Shown: piece by piece, positions 7,675 through 15,039 of the stretch
How the letters are laid out: each line of letters opens with the position of its first letter
Numbering within the stretch: position 1 is the first letter of the stretch
Source of the DNA: an uncultured Eubacteriales bacterium
Lineage (GTDB): Bacteria > Bacillota > Clostridia > Oscillospirales > Acutalibacteraceae
Assembly: GCA_934718145.1 (NCBI GenBank)
Contig: CAKUZC010000010.1
Span: 1 to 19,052 of the forward strand
DNA: 19,052 nucleotides
Direction: 5' to 3'
Made by a program: the position numbers and the translations under genes
The notes under the pieces: model-generated
Told to the model about the DNA's origin: nothing
The model's input: the letters and a program-made list of their open reading frames with translations, nothing else
The model's database searches: none

Positions 7675-9750
7675 ATGCCAAGAAAAGTATCGCTTGATAT
7701 GACTCGTAACATAGGAATTATGGCTCATATCGACGCGGGAAAAACCACTACTACCGAACGTATTTTGTTTTATACCGGTATAAATCATAAAATTGGTGAA
7801 ACGCATGACGGTGCAGCAACAATGGACTGGATGGTTCAGGAGCAAGAACGTGGTATAACCATAACTTCTGCTGCGACTACGTGTTTTTGGAAAAACCATC
7901 GTATAAATATAATTGATACTCCCGGTCACGTAGATTTTACAGTTGAAGTAGAACGTTCTTTGAGAGTCCTTGACGGATCTGTAACAGTTCTTTGCGCAAA
8001 AGGCGGGGTAGAACCTCAGTCAGAGACAGTATGGCGTCAAGCTGACAAGTATGGTGTTCCGAGAATGGCTTATGTAAATAAAATGGACATCATGGGAGCA
8101 GATTTTTACAACGTTGTAAAAATGATGAAAGAACGTTTAAAATGTAATGCAGTTCCCATTCAGCTTCCAATCGGTTCGGAAGATACTTTCAAGGGAATTA
8201 TCGACTTGCTTGAAATGAAAGCATACGTATATTACGATGATCTCGGAAAAGATATTCGTGTCGAAGAAATTCCCGAAGACATGAAGGAATTGGCTGAAAA
8301 ATACCATGCGGACATGCTTGAGCATATTGCTGAAGTAGACGAAGAAATAATGGAAAAATATCTCGAAGGTGAAGAAATCACAATAGAGGAAATGAAGAAG
8401 TGTATAAGGAAATCCACCATTAATAACACAATGGTGCCGGTGACTTGTGGTACTTCTTACAAAAATAAGGGTGTACAGAAACTTCTCGATGCTATCGTAG
8501 ATTATATGCCCTCACCGACAGATGTTCCGGCCATTAAGGGAACTAATCCCGAAACCGAAGAAGAAGAAGAACGTCCTTCATCAGACGAAGAACCTTTTTC
8601 AGCTTTGGCATTTAAAATCGCCACGGACCCGTTTGTAGGAAAACTTTGTTTCTTCAGAGTATATTCCGGTACTATAGAAGCCGGTTCAACTGTTTACAAC
8701 TCAACTAAGGATAATAACGAGAGATTGGGTCGTATTTTGCAGATGCATTCCAATCATAGGCAAGATATTGAAAAAGTTTATGCCGGAGATATCGCCGCAG
8801 CCGTAGGACTTAAAAATACTACCACAGGTGACACTCTTTGTGATCAAAAACACCCCATAATCCTTGAATCAATGGAATTCCCAGAACCTGTTATAAGGGT
8901 TGCAATAGAGCCTAAAACAAAAGCAGGTCAGGAAAAAATGGGACTTGGACTTGCAAAACTTGCAGAAGAGGATCCTACATTCAGAGCATACACCGACGAA
9001 GAAACCGGTCAAACTATTATTGCCGGTATGGGTGAGCTCCATCTTGAAATTATCGTAGACAGACTTTTACGTGAATTTAAAGTAGAAGCTAATGTTGGTA
9101 AACCTCAAGTTGCATATAAGGAAACAATTCGCAAGAGTGCCGATGTCGAGGAGAAATATGCTCGTCAATCCGGTGGACGCGGTCAGTATGGACATGTTAA
9201 AATCAAAGTTGAGCCAAATCCGACAAAAGGTTACGAATTTATCAACGAAATCGTCGGAGGAGCTATTCCGAAAGAGTATATACCTGCAGTTGACAGCGGT
9301 ATCCAAGGTGCTATGCTTTCAGGCGTACTTGCTGGATACAATGTTGTAGATGTTAAGGTAACACTTTATGACGGTTCTTATCATGAAGTCGACTCCTCCG
9401 AAATGGCGTTTAAGATTGCCGGTTCGATGGCATTTAAATCCGCTATGAAGAAAGCAGATCCGGTTCTTCTCGAGCCCATAATGAAAGTTAGTGTAATAGT
9501 TCCTGAAGAGTATATGGGAGATGTTATCGGAGATATAAATTCTCGCCGTGGAATGATTCAAGGAATGGAAGCTATTTCCGGTGCTCAGAGAATCAACGCT
9601 CAAGTTCCGCTTTCTGAAATGTTTGGATATGCGACAGATATGCGTTCTAGAACACAAGGAAGAGGTCAATATACCATGGAACCAAGCCATTATGCAGAAG
9701 TTCCGAAATCTGTTTCCGAGCAAATTATTGCAGATAGGAAAAAAGATTAG
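7675..9750 (+). CDS. fusA: Elongation factor G
   Basis: Translocation GTPase, also used with ribosome recycling factor. 691 residues, the standard length. GTPase motifs: P-loop AHIDAGKT (17-24), switch I RGITI (59-63), DTPGH (81-85) and NKMD (135-138). Domains II-V follow, including the domain IV stretch [16 protein letters not shown] and the C-terminal [20 protein letters not shown] Glu-rich insert near 284-295 ([12 protein letters not shown]) is family-like. The ATG follows an AAGGAGG site (7662-7668). The gap after rpsG is 129 bases with no terminator, so it should be co-transcribed with rpsL-rpsG. Confidence 0.99.
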   Translation: MPRKVSLDMTRNIGIMAHIDAGKTTTTERILFYTGINHKIGETHDGAATMDWMVQEQERGITITSAATTCFWKNHRINIIDTPGHVDFTVEVERSLRVLDGSVTVLCAKGGVEPQSETVWRQADKYGVPRMAYVNKMDIMGADFYNVVKMMKERLKCNAVPIQLPIGSEDTFKGIIDLLEMKAYVYYDDLGKDIRVEEIPEDMKELAEKYHADMLEHIAEVDEEIMEKYLEGEEITIEEMKKCIRKSTINNTMVPVTCGTSYKNKGVQKLLDAIVDYMPSPTDVPAIKGTNPETEEEEERPSSDEEPFSALAFKIATDPFVGKLCFFRVYSGTIEAGSTVYNSTKDNNERLGRILQMHSNHRQDIEKVYAGDIAAAVGLKNTTTGDTLCDQKHPIILESMEFPEPVIRVAIEPKTKAGQEKMGLGLAKLAEEDPTFRAYTDEETGQTIIAGMGELHLEIIVDRLLREFKVEANVGKPQVAYKETIRKSADVEEKYARQSGGRGQYGHVKIKVEPNPTKGYEFINEIVGGAIPKEYIPAVDSGIQGAMLSGVLAGYNVVDVKVTLYDGSYHEVDSSEMAFKIAGSMAFKSAMKKADPVLLEPIMKVSVIVPEEYMGDVIGDINSRRGMIQGMEAISGAQRINAQVPLSEMFGYATDMRSRTQGRGQYTMEPSHYAEVPKSVSEQIIADRKKD

Positions 9751-9763
9751 TTAATATTTTGGA

Positions 9764-9792
9764 TTGATTTTTTTTATCTTAATTGATAAAAT
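9764..9792 (+). promoter_or_regulatory. Candidate promoter for tuf
   Basis: TTGATT (9764-9769) and TAAAAT (9787-9792) are spaced by 17 bases, and TGA (9784-9786) gives an extended -10. It lies just after the fusA stop and would produce a leader of about 155 bases for tuf. A separate tuf promoter inside the str operon is common in bacteria. Confidence 0.55.
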
Positions 9793-9798
9793 CTTACT

Positions 9799-9953
9799 TG
9801 TGGTTTTTAATTCGGGATTTTAGGGATTGGAGAGTTTGATTTGAAGGACTTTCTATCGTCCCTGCGATTCCTTGGTTATTATGTATCGTTTTATGAAAAG
9901 CGATGCGAGCGGATAAATTGTTTATCCGAAAAAATTAAGGGAGGAAAATTATA
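9799..9953 (+). promoter_or_regulatory. Structured tuf leader with two hairpins
   Basis: Two stem-loops precede the tuf ribosome binding site. The first is ATCGTTTT (9885-9892) with AAAGCGAT (9897-9904), eight pairs with one wobble and a four-base loop. The second is CGGATAAA (9910-9917) with TTTATCCG (9921-9928), eight perfect pairs with a three-base loop, ending ten bases before the AGGGAGG site (9938-9944). Neither is followed by a T-run, so they are not terminators. Upstream, bases 9827-9840 resemble the 5' end of 16S rRNA (see findings). Confidence 0.5.
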
Positions 9954-11156
9954 ATGGCAAAAGCAAAATTTGAAAGAAGTAAGCCCCACGTAAATATTGG
10001 TACTATCGGTCACGTTGACCATGGTAAAACAACTCTTACAGCGGCTATTACAAAAGTTCTCAATCTCGAAGGTGACGCTGAGTTTGTAGATTATGCAAAC
10101 ATCGATAAAGCTCCTGAAGAAAGAGAACGTGGAATTACAATAAACACTGCTCACGTTGAGTATCAAACTGAAAAACGTCACTATGCACACGTTGACTGCC
10201 CAGGCCATGCTGACTATGTTAAAAACATGATCACTGGTGCTGCACAAATGGACGGAGCTATCCTCGTAGTATCAGCAGCAGATGGTCCTATGCCACAAAC
10301 TCGTGAACACATCTTGCTTGCACGTCAGGTAGGCGTTCCGAGCATCGTAGTGTTTATGAACAAAGTTGACCAAGTAGACGATGAAGAATTACTCGATCTC
10401 GTTGAAATGGAAATCCGTGACCTCTTAAGCGAATATGGTTTCCCCGGAGACGATACTCCTATCATTAAAGGTTCCGCTCTTAAAGTTCTTGAATCTACTT
10501 CTAAAGATCCAAAAGCACCTGAATACAAATGTATCCTTGATCTCATGAAAGCTGTTGACGACTTTGTACCAACACCTGAAAGAAAAGCAGATCAACCATT
10601 CTTAATGCCTGTTGAAGATGTATTCACCATTACAGGACGTGGAACAGTTGCTACAGGTAGAGTAGAACGTGGACAACTCAAAATGAATGAAGAAGTTGAA
10701 CTCGTAGGACTTACCGAAGAACGCAGAAAAGTTGTTGTAACCGGTATTGAAATGTTCAGAAAACTTCTTGATTACGCTGAAGCAGGAGACAACGTAGGTG
10801 TACTTCTCCGTGGCGTACAAAGAGAAGAAATTCAACGCGGTCAAGTTCTTGCTAAACCGGGAACAATTAATCCTCACACCAAATTCAGAGGTCAAGTGTA
10901 TGTATTGACCAAAGATGAAGGCGGACGTCATACTCCGTTCTTTAACAACTATCGTCCTCAGTTCTATTTCAGAACAACTGACGTTACCGGTGTAATTAAA
11001 CTTCCGGAAGGAACTGAAATGTGCATGCCGGGCGCCAACGTTGTAATGGATGTCGAACTCATTACACCTATCGCAATCGAAGAAGGACTTCGTTTCGCAA
11101 TCCGTGAAGGCGGACGTACTGTAGGTTCAGGCGTTGTAACTGAGATTCTCGGTTAG
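9954..11156 (+). CDS. tuf: Elongation factor Tu
   Basis: GTPase that delivers aminoacyl-tRNA to the ribosome. 400 residues. Motifs: GHVDHGKT (19-26), RGITI (59-63), DCPGH (81-85), NKVD (136-139) and GSAL (173-176), with domains II and III complete to the end [10 protein letters not shown]. Compared with its neighbours it uses many C-ending codons (ctc, atc, aac), as expected for a very highly expressed gene. The ATG follows AGGGAGG at 9938-9944. Last gene of the str cluster, ended by the terminator at 11176-11209. Confidence 0.99.
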   Translation: MAKAKFERSKPHVNIGTIGHVDHGKTTLTAAITKVLNLEGDAEFVDYANIDKAPEERERGITINTAHVEYQTEKRHYAHVDCPGHADYVKNMITGAAQMDGAILVVSAADGPMPQTREHILLARQVGVPSIVVFMNKVDQVDDEELLDLVEMEIRDLLSEYGFPGDDTPIIKGSALKVLESTSKDPKAPEYKCILDLMKAVDDFVPTPERKADQPFLMPVEDVFTITGRGTVATGRVERGQLKMNEEVELVGLTEERRKVVVTGIEMFRKLLDYAEAGDNVGVLLRGVQREEIQRGQVLAKPGTINPHTKFRGQVYVLTKDEGGRHTPFFNNYRPQFYFRTTDVTGVIKLPEGTEMCMPGANVVMDVELITPIAIEEGLRFAIREGGRTVGSGVVTEILG

Positions 11157-11175
11157 TATATTAAAGTATCAAGAT

Positions 11176-11209
11176 AATCTATCCGCATTTATTGTGGGTA
11201 GATTTTTTT
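11176..11209 (+). terminator. Intrinsic terminator after tuf
   Basis: AATCTATCCGCA (11176-11187) pairs along all 12 positions (two wobbles) with TGTGGGTAGATT (11193-11204) around a TTTAT loop, followed by an uninterrupted T-run to 11209. It lies 20 bases after the tuf stop. Confidence 0.9.
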
Positions 11210-11249
11210 ATATAAATAAAACCGCAGTCAATCCAATTAACTGCAGTTT
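11210..11249 (-). terminator. Intrinsic terminator of the leftward two-gene operon
   Basis: Read on the minus strand, AAACTGCAGT (11249-11240) pairs with ACTGCGGTTT (11228-11219) at all ten positions (one U-G) around an 11-base loop, then TATTTATAT follows. On the plus strand the same stem has a C:A mismatch, which suggests it was selected for the leftward transcript. It is about 94 bases after the last stop codon of that operon and back to back with the tuf terminator. Confidence 0.65.
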
Positions 11250-11279
11250 GAGTGATACTTATCTTAGTTTATAGCTTTC

Positions 11280-11300
11280 ATCAATAAACAAATTATTGAT
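11280..11300. repeat. Short perfect inverted repeat in the 3' region of the leftward operon
   Basis: ATCAATAA (11280-11287) and TTATTGAT (11293-11300) are perfect inverted copies around ACAAA. In the leftward transcript this is an AT-rich hairpin between the last stop codon and the terminator. Its role is unknown and it is weak thermodynamically. Confidence 0.5.
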
Positions 11301-11342
11301 TTCAATTTACCTAATAATAAATCTTTTGGTTTGTCTTGTAGT

Positions 11343-12041
11343 CTAGTTAAAGACCTTTTCAACTGTCTTACTTCCATTTACGGGTCCTTTCATTACAGAA
11401 CTCGATAAGTCATTCATCATAAAAAATGCCAATATCATACCTATCAAAATAAACATAACGTTAACTGAGAAGTTCAAAACATCGGAATTATTAAGTTTAT
11501 TTTTGTTTACATTACTAATTTCAGCAGAAATATCTGAAAACTTATTCTTAGCAAATTTTTCGGCATTTTCTATTATCTTGTCTTTGTTATGATCTATAAA
11601 TTTTTTAAAGTTTGTTCTTATTTTTTCTTTATCGACATTAGCTAAATTTTTTTCTTTATCATCATTAGAAGAATTTTTATTTTCTGAATTCTTTGTTTTT
11701 GGAATAACCTTTAATGTATCCAATTTTAATTTTATTGTCCAAGTTTTATCTTCAATCATGCTAGAAGCCAAATATCCAGTAATTTTATTATATGATTCAA
11801 GATTCAAATCATCAGATTTATTTAATTTTTCAGATACCCAACCTTTAAGGATATTGAAAACTGATGCGTCTATCACTCCATTTTCTTCTTTGAATTTTTT
11901 TATAAATTCTTTTACCTGAACAGCAGATCTATCTTTAGATCCATTCTGAAAAACTAAGTCAAATGTATTAACCATGTTAGTTACTGCTTTTTGGTAATTT
12001 AATTGGTCTATAATTTTTTGAATTTTAGAACTTATTGGCAT
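11343..12041 (-). CDS. Uncharacterised 232-residue protein with one membrane segment near the C-terminus
   Basis: I do not recognise this protein. It starts MPISSKIQKIIDQLNYQ at an ATG seven bases after an AAGGAG site. Residues 1-110 look like a helical or mixed folded domain; about 114-140 is a polar Lys/Asn/Ser/Asp-rich linker; about 140-182 is a charged helix; residues 188-209 (VLNFSVNVMFILIGMILAFF and following) form a single hydrophobic segment, with a 22-residue Ser/Lys-containing tail after it. There is no N-terminal signal peptide. This arrangement suggests a cytosolic domain tethered by a near-C-terminal anchor; the opposite topology cannot be excluded. Second gene of a two-gene operon, 14 bases after the gene upstream, with its ribosome binding site inside that gap. 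Coding bases are much more AT-rich than the tuf gene next to it. Confidence 0.85.
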   Translation of the reverse strand: MPISSKIQKIIDQLNYQKAVTNMVNTFDLVFQNGSKDRSAVQVKEFIKKFKEENGVIDASVFNILKGWVSEKLNKSDDLNLESYNKITGYLASSMIEDKTWTIKLKLDTLKVIPKTKNSENKNSSNDDKEKNLANVDKEKIRTNFKKFIDHNKDKIIENAEKFAKNKFSDISAEISNVNKNKLNNSDVLNFSVNVMFILIGMILAFFMMNDLSSSVMKGPVNGSKTVEKVFN

Positions 12042-12055
12042 ATTTAAACTCCTTT

Positions 12056-12511
12056 TTACTTAAATTTATCCATTGCGTTCAATACTATATAACGCTCAAG
12101 GCCAGAAACGTTATCTTTGACCTTTCTCAAAAATCTAACTTGATCCCAGTTTAATTCTCTTGTGCTTTCTCCAAGCACTTTTTTTGCATGTGCTATACAT
12201 GATTCTCTTGTGGCACATCTTTCAACTACATTGCCGTATTTGTCTATAACCTCCCAGGGTAAATTTTTTTCAGGTGTTTGTTCTTTACCATTGAAGATAT
12301 ATCCTCCCCCTATTTCTTTCATATTTTTCGGTGTCAAAGAAGAAATATCTGGTTCATTTTTTTTATCGATTTCATTGATCGATTCGTTGTTGATTTGATT
12401 CATCTGTTCATTTTTTTCATCGATTTCATTGATCGATTCGTTGTTGATTTGATTCATTGGTTCATTTTTCTTATTTTCATCAACTAAATTATTATCCATT
12501 TCGATATCCAT
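12056..12511 (-). CDS. Uncharacterised ~151-residue protein with an 18-residue tandem repeat
   Basis: I do not recognise this protein. I prefer the ATG at 12511 (MDIEMDNNLVDENKK) because the AAAGGA site at 12521-12526 lies eight bases ahead of it but abuts the in-frame ATG at 12520. The N-terminal third is acidic and Asn-rich, with two copies of an 18-residue unit (MNQINNESINEIDEKNEQ and a near copy ending DKKNEP) plus a partial one, and is probably disordered. The C-terminal ~85 residues look folded (PWEVIDKYGNVVERCATRES, then an Ala/Lys helix and NWDQVRFLRK). The W-V-D-G-N-V pattern recalls small single-domain families in which a strand pair precedes a helix, but I cannot name one. No signal peptide or membrane segment. 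First gene of the operon with the membrane-anchored protein downstream; the pairing suggests they act together (inference). Confidence 0.82.
   Translation of the reverse strand: MDIEMDNNLVDENKKNEPMNQINNESINEIDEKNEQMNQINNESINEIDKKNEPDISSLTPKNMKEIGGGYIFNGKEQTPEKNLPWEVIDKYGNVVERCATRESCIAHAKKVLGESTRELNWDQVRFLRKVKDNVSGLERYIVLNAMDKFK
12350..12457. repeat. Two-copy 54-bp tandem repeat inside the leftward operon's first gene
   Basis: Units 12350-12403 and 12404-12457 differ at three of 54 positions, and a partial third unit continues to about 12472. The period is a multiple of three, so changes in copy number keep the reading frame and add or remove 18 residues. The near-identity at DNA level, including synonymous positions, suggests a recent duplication. 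Confidence 0.9.
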
Positions 12512-12550
12512 TTTAATCATCCTTTCATTAAATAAAGTTTACAATTGTAC

Positions 12551-12579
12551 ATTATACACACAATGATAATAGTTGTCAA
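12551..12579 (-). promoter_or_regulatory. Consensus SigA promoter of the leftward two-gene operon
   Basis: On the minus strand a perfect TTGACA (12579-12574) and a perfect TATAAT (12556-12551) are 17 bases apart. Transcription would start near 12544, which is the centre of the 10-base palindrome TACAATTGTA (12540-12549), a typical position for a repressor site. The leader would be about 33 bases. Confidence 0.85.
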
Positions 12580-12698
12580 TATAAATTTATAAAAATATAA
12601 TTATTTATTTTTCTTTATATATAATTTAAGATATAAATTTTTGTTATAATAATTATTTTTCTACATTTTTTGTGATAAATTTTTGTTGTTCGGCAATT

Positions 12699-12715
12699 GT
12701 CAATATTTTATTGAC
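12699..12715. promoter_or_regulatory. Dyad overlapping the metK -35 box
   Basis: GTCAATA (12699-12705) and TATTGAC (12709-12715) are perfect inverted copies around TTT. The right arm contains most of the metK -35 hexamer, so a protein bound here would occlude the promoter. It may also be a by-product of facing -35-like boxes. Confidence 0.45.
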
Positions 12716-12739
12716 GTTGTGTAGAGTATGATTTAAAAT
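12711..12739 (+). promoter_or_regulatory. Promoter of metK-pheS-pheT
   Basis: TTGACG (12711-12716) and TAAAAT (12734-12739) are spaced by 17 bases. The start would be near 12746, leaving a leader of only about 42 bases, too short for a SAM riboswitch or T-box. Confidence 0.7.
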
Positions 12740-12787
12740 TATATGTAAAAGTTAGATTCAGAATATATAAGAACGGAGTTATCGTAA

Positions 12788-13978
12788 ATGTCCAAAAAAT
12801 TATTTACGTCGGAATCTGTCACTGAAGGGCATCCTGATAAATTATGTGACCAGATTTCAGACGCAATTTTAGACGCAATTTTAGAAAAAGATCCCAAAGC
12901 ACATGTGGCGTGTGAAGTAACAGCGTGCACAGGTTTAATTCATGTTATGGGGGAAATTACCACTACATGTTATATAGATATTGATAAAGAAGTCCGCAGG
13001 GTTATTAATCAAGTAGGTTATAACAATTCGCTTTATGGATTTAATGGAAATACTTGTGGAGTTATAACATCTATCAATGCTCAGTCTCCGGATATAGCTA
13101 TGGGTGTAGATTGCTCGTTGGAGAGAAAAAAAGGAAATAAAGAAGTTAATTATGAAATAGGAGCAGGAGACCAAGGTCTTATGTTTGGATTTGCGTGCGA
13201 TGAAACTTCTGAATTTATGCCTCTTCCGATATCTTTAGCTCATAAATTGGCAAAAAGGCTTTCTTTTGTCAGAAAAAATGAAATTTTAAAATATCTTCGT
13301 CCGGATGGAAAGACACAAGTTACTGTAGAGTATGAAAATGATGTACCTGTCAGAGTAGATACAGTCGTTGTTTCTTCTCAACATTCTGAAGAAGTAGGTC
13401 TAGAACAAATTTATAATGATATAATGGAAAAGGTTATTATTCCGGTTTTACCTCAAAAAATGGTTGATAAGGACACTAAGATACTTATAAATCCAACGGG
13501 AAGATTTGTAATAGGTGGTCCGGCAGCTGACAGCGGACTCACCGGAAGAAAAATAATTGTTGATACTTACGGTGGATATTCCAGGCATGGAGGAGGAGCT
13601 TTTTCGGGTAAAGATGCAACAAAAGTCGATAGATCCGGAGCTTATGCTGCAAGGTATATAGCTAAAAATTTGGTTGCTGCCGGATTAGCAAAAAAATGTG
13701 AAATTCAACTAGCATATGCCATTGGAGTTTCGTGCCCTGTATCAGTGCGAGTCGATACTTTTGGAACTTCTGATATTTCAGAGGAGTTATTGTCGCGTGT
13801 TGTTAGTAAAATTTTTGATTTGCGTCCCTGTGCCATAATAGATAAATTTAATCTTAGGTCTCCAATATATTTCCCTTTAGCTTCTTACGGACAAATGGGA
13901 CGTGAAGATCTAAATGTCGGATGGGAAAAAATAGATAAAGTGGAAGAGCTAAAAAAAGCTGTAAATGATATGAAATAA
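12788..13978 (+). CDS. metK: S-adenosylmethionine synthase
   Basis: Makes S-adenosylmethionine from ATP and methionine, with hydrolysis of the tripolyphosphate intermediate; cytosolic homotetramer. 396 residues, the normal length. Motifs: [12 protein letters not shown] (7-18) with the catalytic His, GEITT (55-59), the GAGDQG signature (125-130), [12 protein letters not shown] (171-182), [21 protein letters not shown] and the second signature [16 protein letters not shown] (268-283). The ATG follows GGAG at 12775-12778. The stop is about 28 bases before pheS without a terminator, so it probably leads a metK-pheS-pheT operon, an unusual neighbourhood. Confidence 0.99.
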   Translation: MSKKLFTSESVTEGHPDKLCDQISDAILDAILEKDPKAHVACEVTACTGLIHVMGEITTTCYIDIDKEVRRVINQVGYNNSLYGFNGNTCGVITSINAQSPDIAMGVDCSLERKKGNKEVNYEIGAGDQGLMFGFACDETSEFMPLPISLAHKLAKRLSFVRKNEILKYLRPDGKTQVTVEYENDVPVRVDTVVVSSQHSEEVGLEQIYNDIMEKVIIPVLPQKMVDKDTKILINPTGRFVIGGPAADSGLTGRKIIVDTYGGYSRHGGGAFSGKDATKVDRSGAYAARYIAKNLVAAGLAKKCEIQLAYAIGVSCPVSVRVDTFGTSDISEELLSRVVSKIFDLRPCAIIDKFNLRSPIYFPLASYGQMGREDLNVGWEKIDKVEELKKAVNDMK

Positions 13979-14006
13979 TTATCTAAGTAAAATGGAGGTA
14001 ATGAAT

Positions 14007-15023
14007 TTGAGTACTAATTTGGACTTGGAAATAAAAGAAAAAATTACAGAATTTGAAGGTAAACTTCTTTCTTCCAAAACTCTAAAAGAAGTTTTAAGTT
14101 TAAAAGATGAATATTTGAAAAAATATGTAAAATTGCTTTATTCCAAACTTAAAGATATTAAAGCTGCTGAAGAAAAAAAGCTTTTCGGAAAGTTAGTAAA
14201 TGATTTTAAAAAACACTGTGAAGAAAAAATAAACATTGCATTGAATAAGTTTAATAGCATTGAAAAAAAATCTGAATATGATGTTACAGTTTTCAAGAAT
14301 AATATAAAATTAGGATGCGGTCATCCTTTAATAAAGTTTTATAAAAAAATCGAAAGAGTACTTATGGGAATGGGATTTTCCGTGGTACAAGGACCTGAAA
14401 TAGAATTAGATAGGTATAATTTTGAAATGCTCAATATTCCTTCCCATCATCCCGCTCGTGACATGCAGGATACATTTTATGTTTCGTCCCCCAATGTTTT
14501 GCTTAGATCTCATACTTCTTCAGTTCAAATAAGAACTATGGAAAAAATTTCTCCTCCGGTACAAATTATATCTCCGGGCACAGTTTATAGAGTTGATGAT
14601 ATAGATCCTCAACACACACCTATGTTTTATCAAATAGAGGGATTGATGGTGGCTGAAAAAATTTCATTTTCTAATTTAAAAGCTGTTTTAATAAGATTAT
14701 TAAAGGAAGTTTTCGGAGAAGAAACCGGAGTTAGATTTAGACCGACTTATTACCCTTATACAGAACCCAGTGCGGCGATAGATATGTCCTGCACAAAATG
14801 TGGTGGAAAAGGATGCAGAACTTGTGGATATTCCGGTTGGATCACTGTTTTAGGTTCCGGTATGGTTCATCCCAATGTTTTAAAAGGTGTAGGGTATGAT
14901 ACAGATAAGTATAGCGGATTTGCTTTTGGACTTGGATTAAATCGCCTTGCACTTCTTTATTATGGTTTGGATGAGATTCGTAAATTTTACGAAAATGATA
15001 TAAGTCTTTGGAAACAAATATAG
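14007..15023 (+). CDS. pheS: Phenylalanine-tRNA ligase alpha subunit
   Basis: Catalytic subunit of the (alpha-beta)2 enzyme that charges tRNA-Phe. An N-terminal coiled-coil arm (about 1-85), which in relatives contacts tRNA, is followed by the class II synthetase core: GHPLIKFYKKIERVLMGMGF, HTSSVQIRTM (motif 2), RPTYYPYTEPSAAID, the Cys-rich CTKCGGKGCRTCGYSGW segment typical of Firmicutes PheS, and motif 3 in GFAFGLGLNRLALL. The GGAGG site is at 13994-13998. The ATG at 13992 overlaps it and the one at 14001 is only two bases past it, while the TTG at 14007 is eight bases away, so I choose TTG (338 residues). Followed by pheT after a 16-base gap. Confidence 0.97.
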   Translation: MSTNLDLEIKEKITEFEGKLLSSKTLKEVLSLKDEYLKKYVKLLYSKLKDIKAAEEKKLFGKLVNDFKKHCEEKINIALNKFNSIEKKSEYDVTVFKNNIKLGCGHPLIKFYKKIERVLMGMGFSVVQGPEIELDRYNFEMLNIPSHHPARDMQDTFYVSSPNVLLRSHTSSVQIRTMEKISPPVQIISPGTVYRVDDIDPQHTPMFYQIEGLMVAEKISFSNLKAVLIRLLKEVFGEETGVRFRPTYYPYTEPSAAIDMSCTKCGGKGCRTCGYSGWITVLGSGMVHPNVLKGVGYDTDKYSGFAFGLGLNRLALLYYGLDEIRKFYENDISLWKQI

Positions 15024-15039
15024 GGGAGGGTTGAAGACA

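Noticed and set aside
9067..9723. Open frames on either strand inside fusA
   Set aside because: Shadows of the conserved EF-G frame; their composition mirrors the antisense or shifted codons.
9772..9791. Terminator between fusA and tuf
   Set aside because: TTTTATC/GATAAAA can pair, but the stem is all AT except one pair, has no T-run after it, and coincides with the tuf promoter.
12350..12472. CRISPR array
   Set aside because: The units are contiguous without spacers, in frame, and lie within a coding region.
12740..12787. SAM riboswitch or T-box ahead of metK, and a T-box ahead of pheS
   Set aside because: The leaders are only about 42 and 28 bases, with no T-box sequence and no terminator/antiterminator pair.
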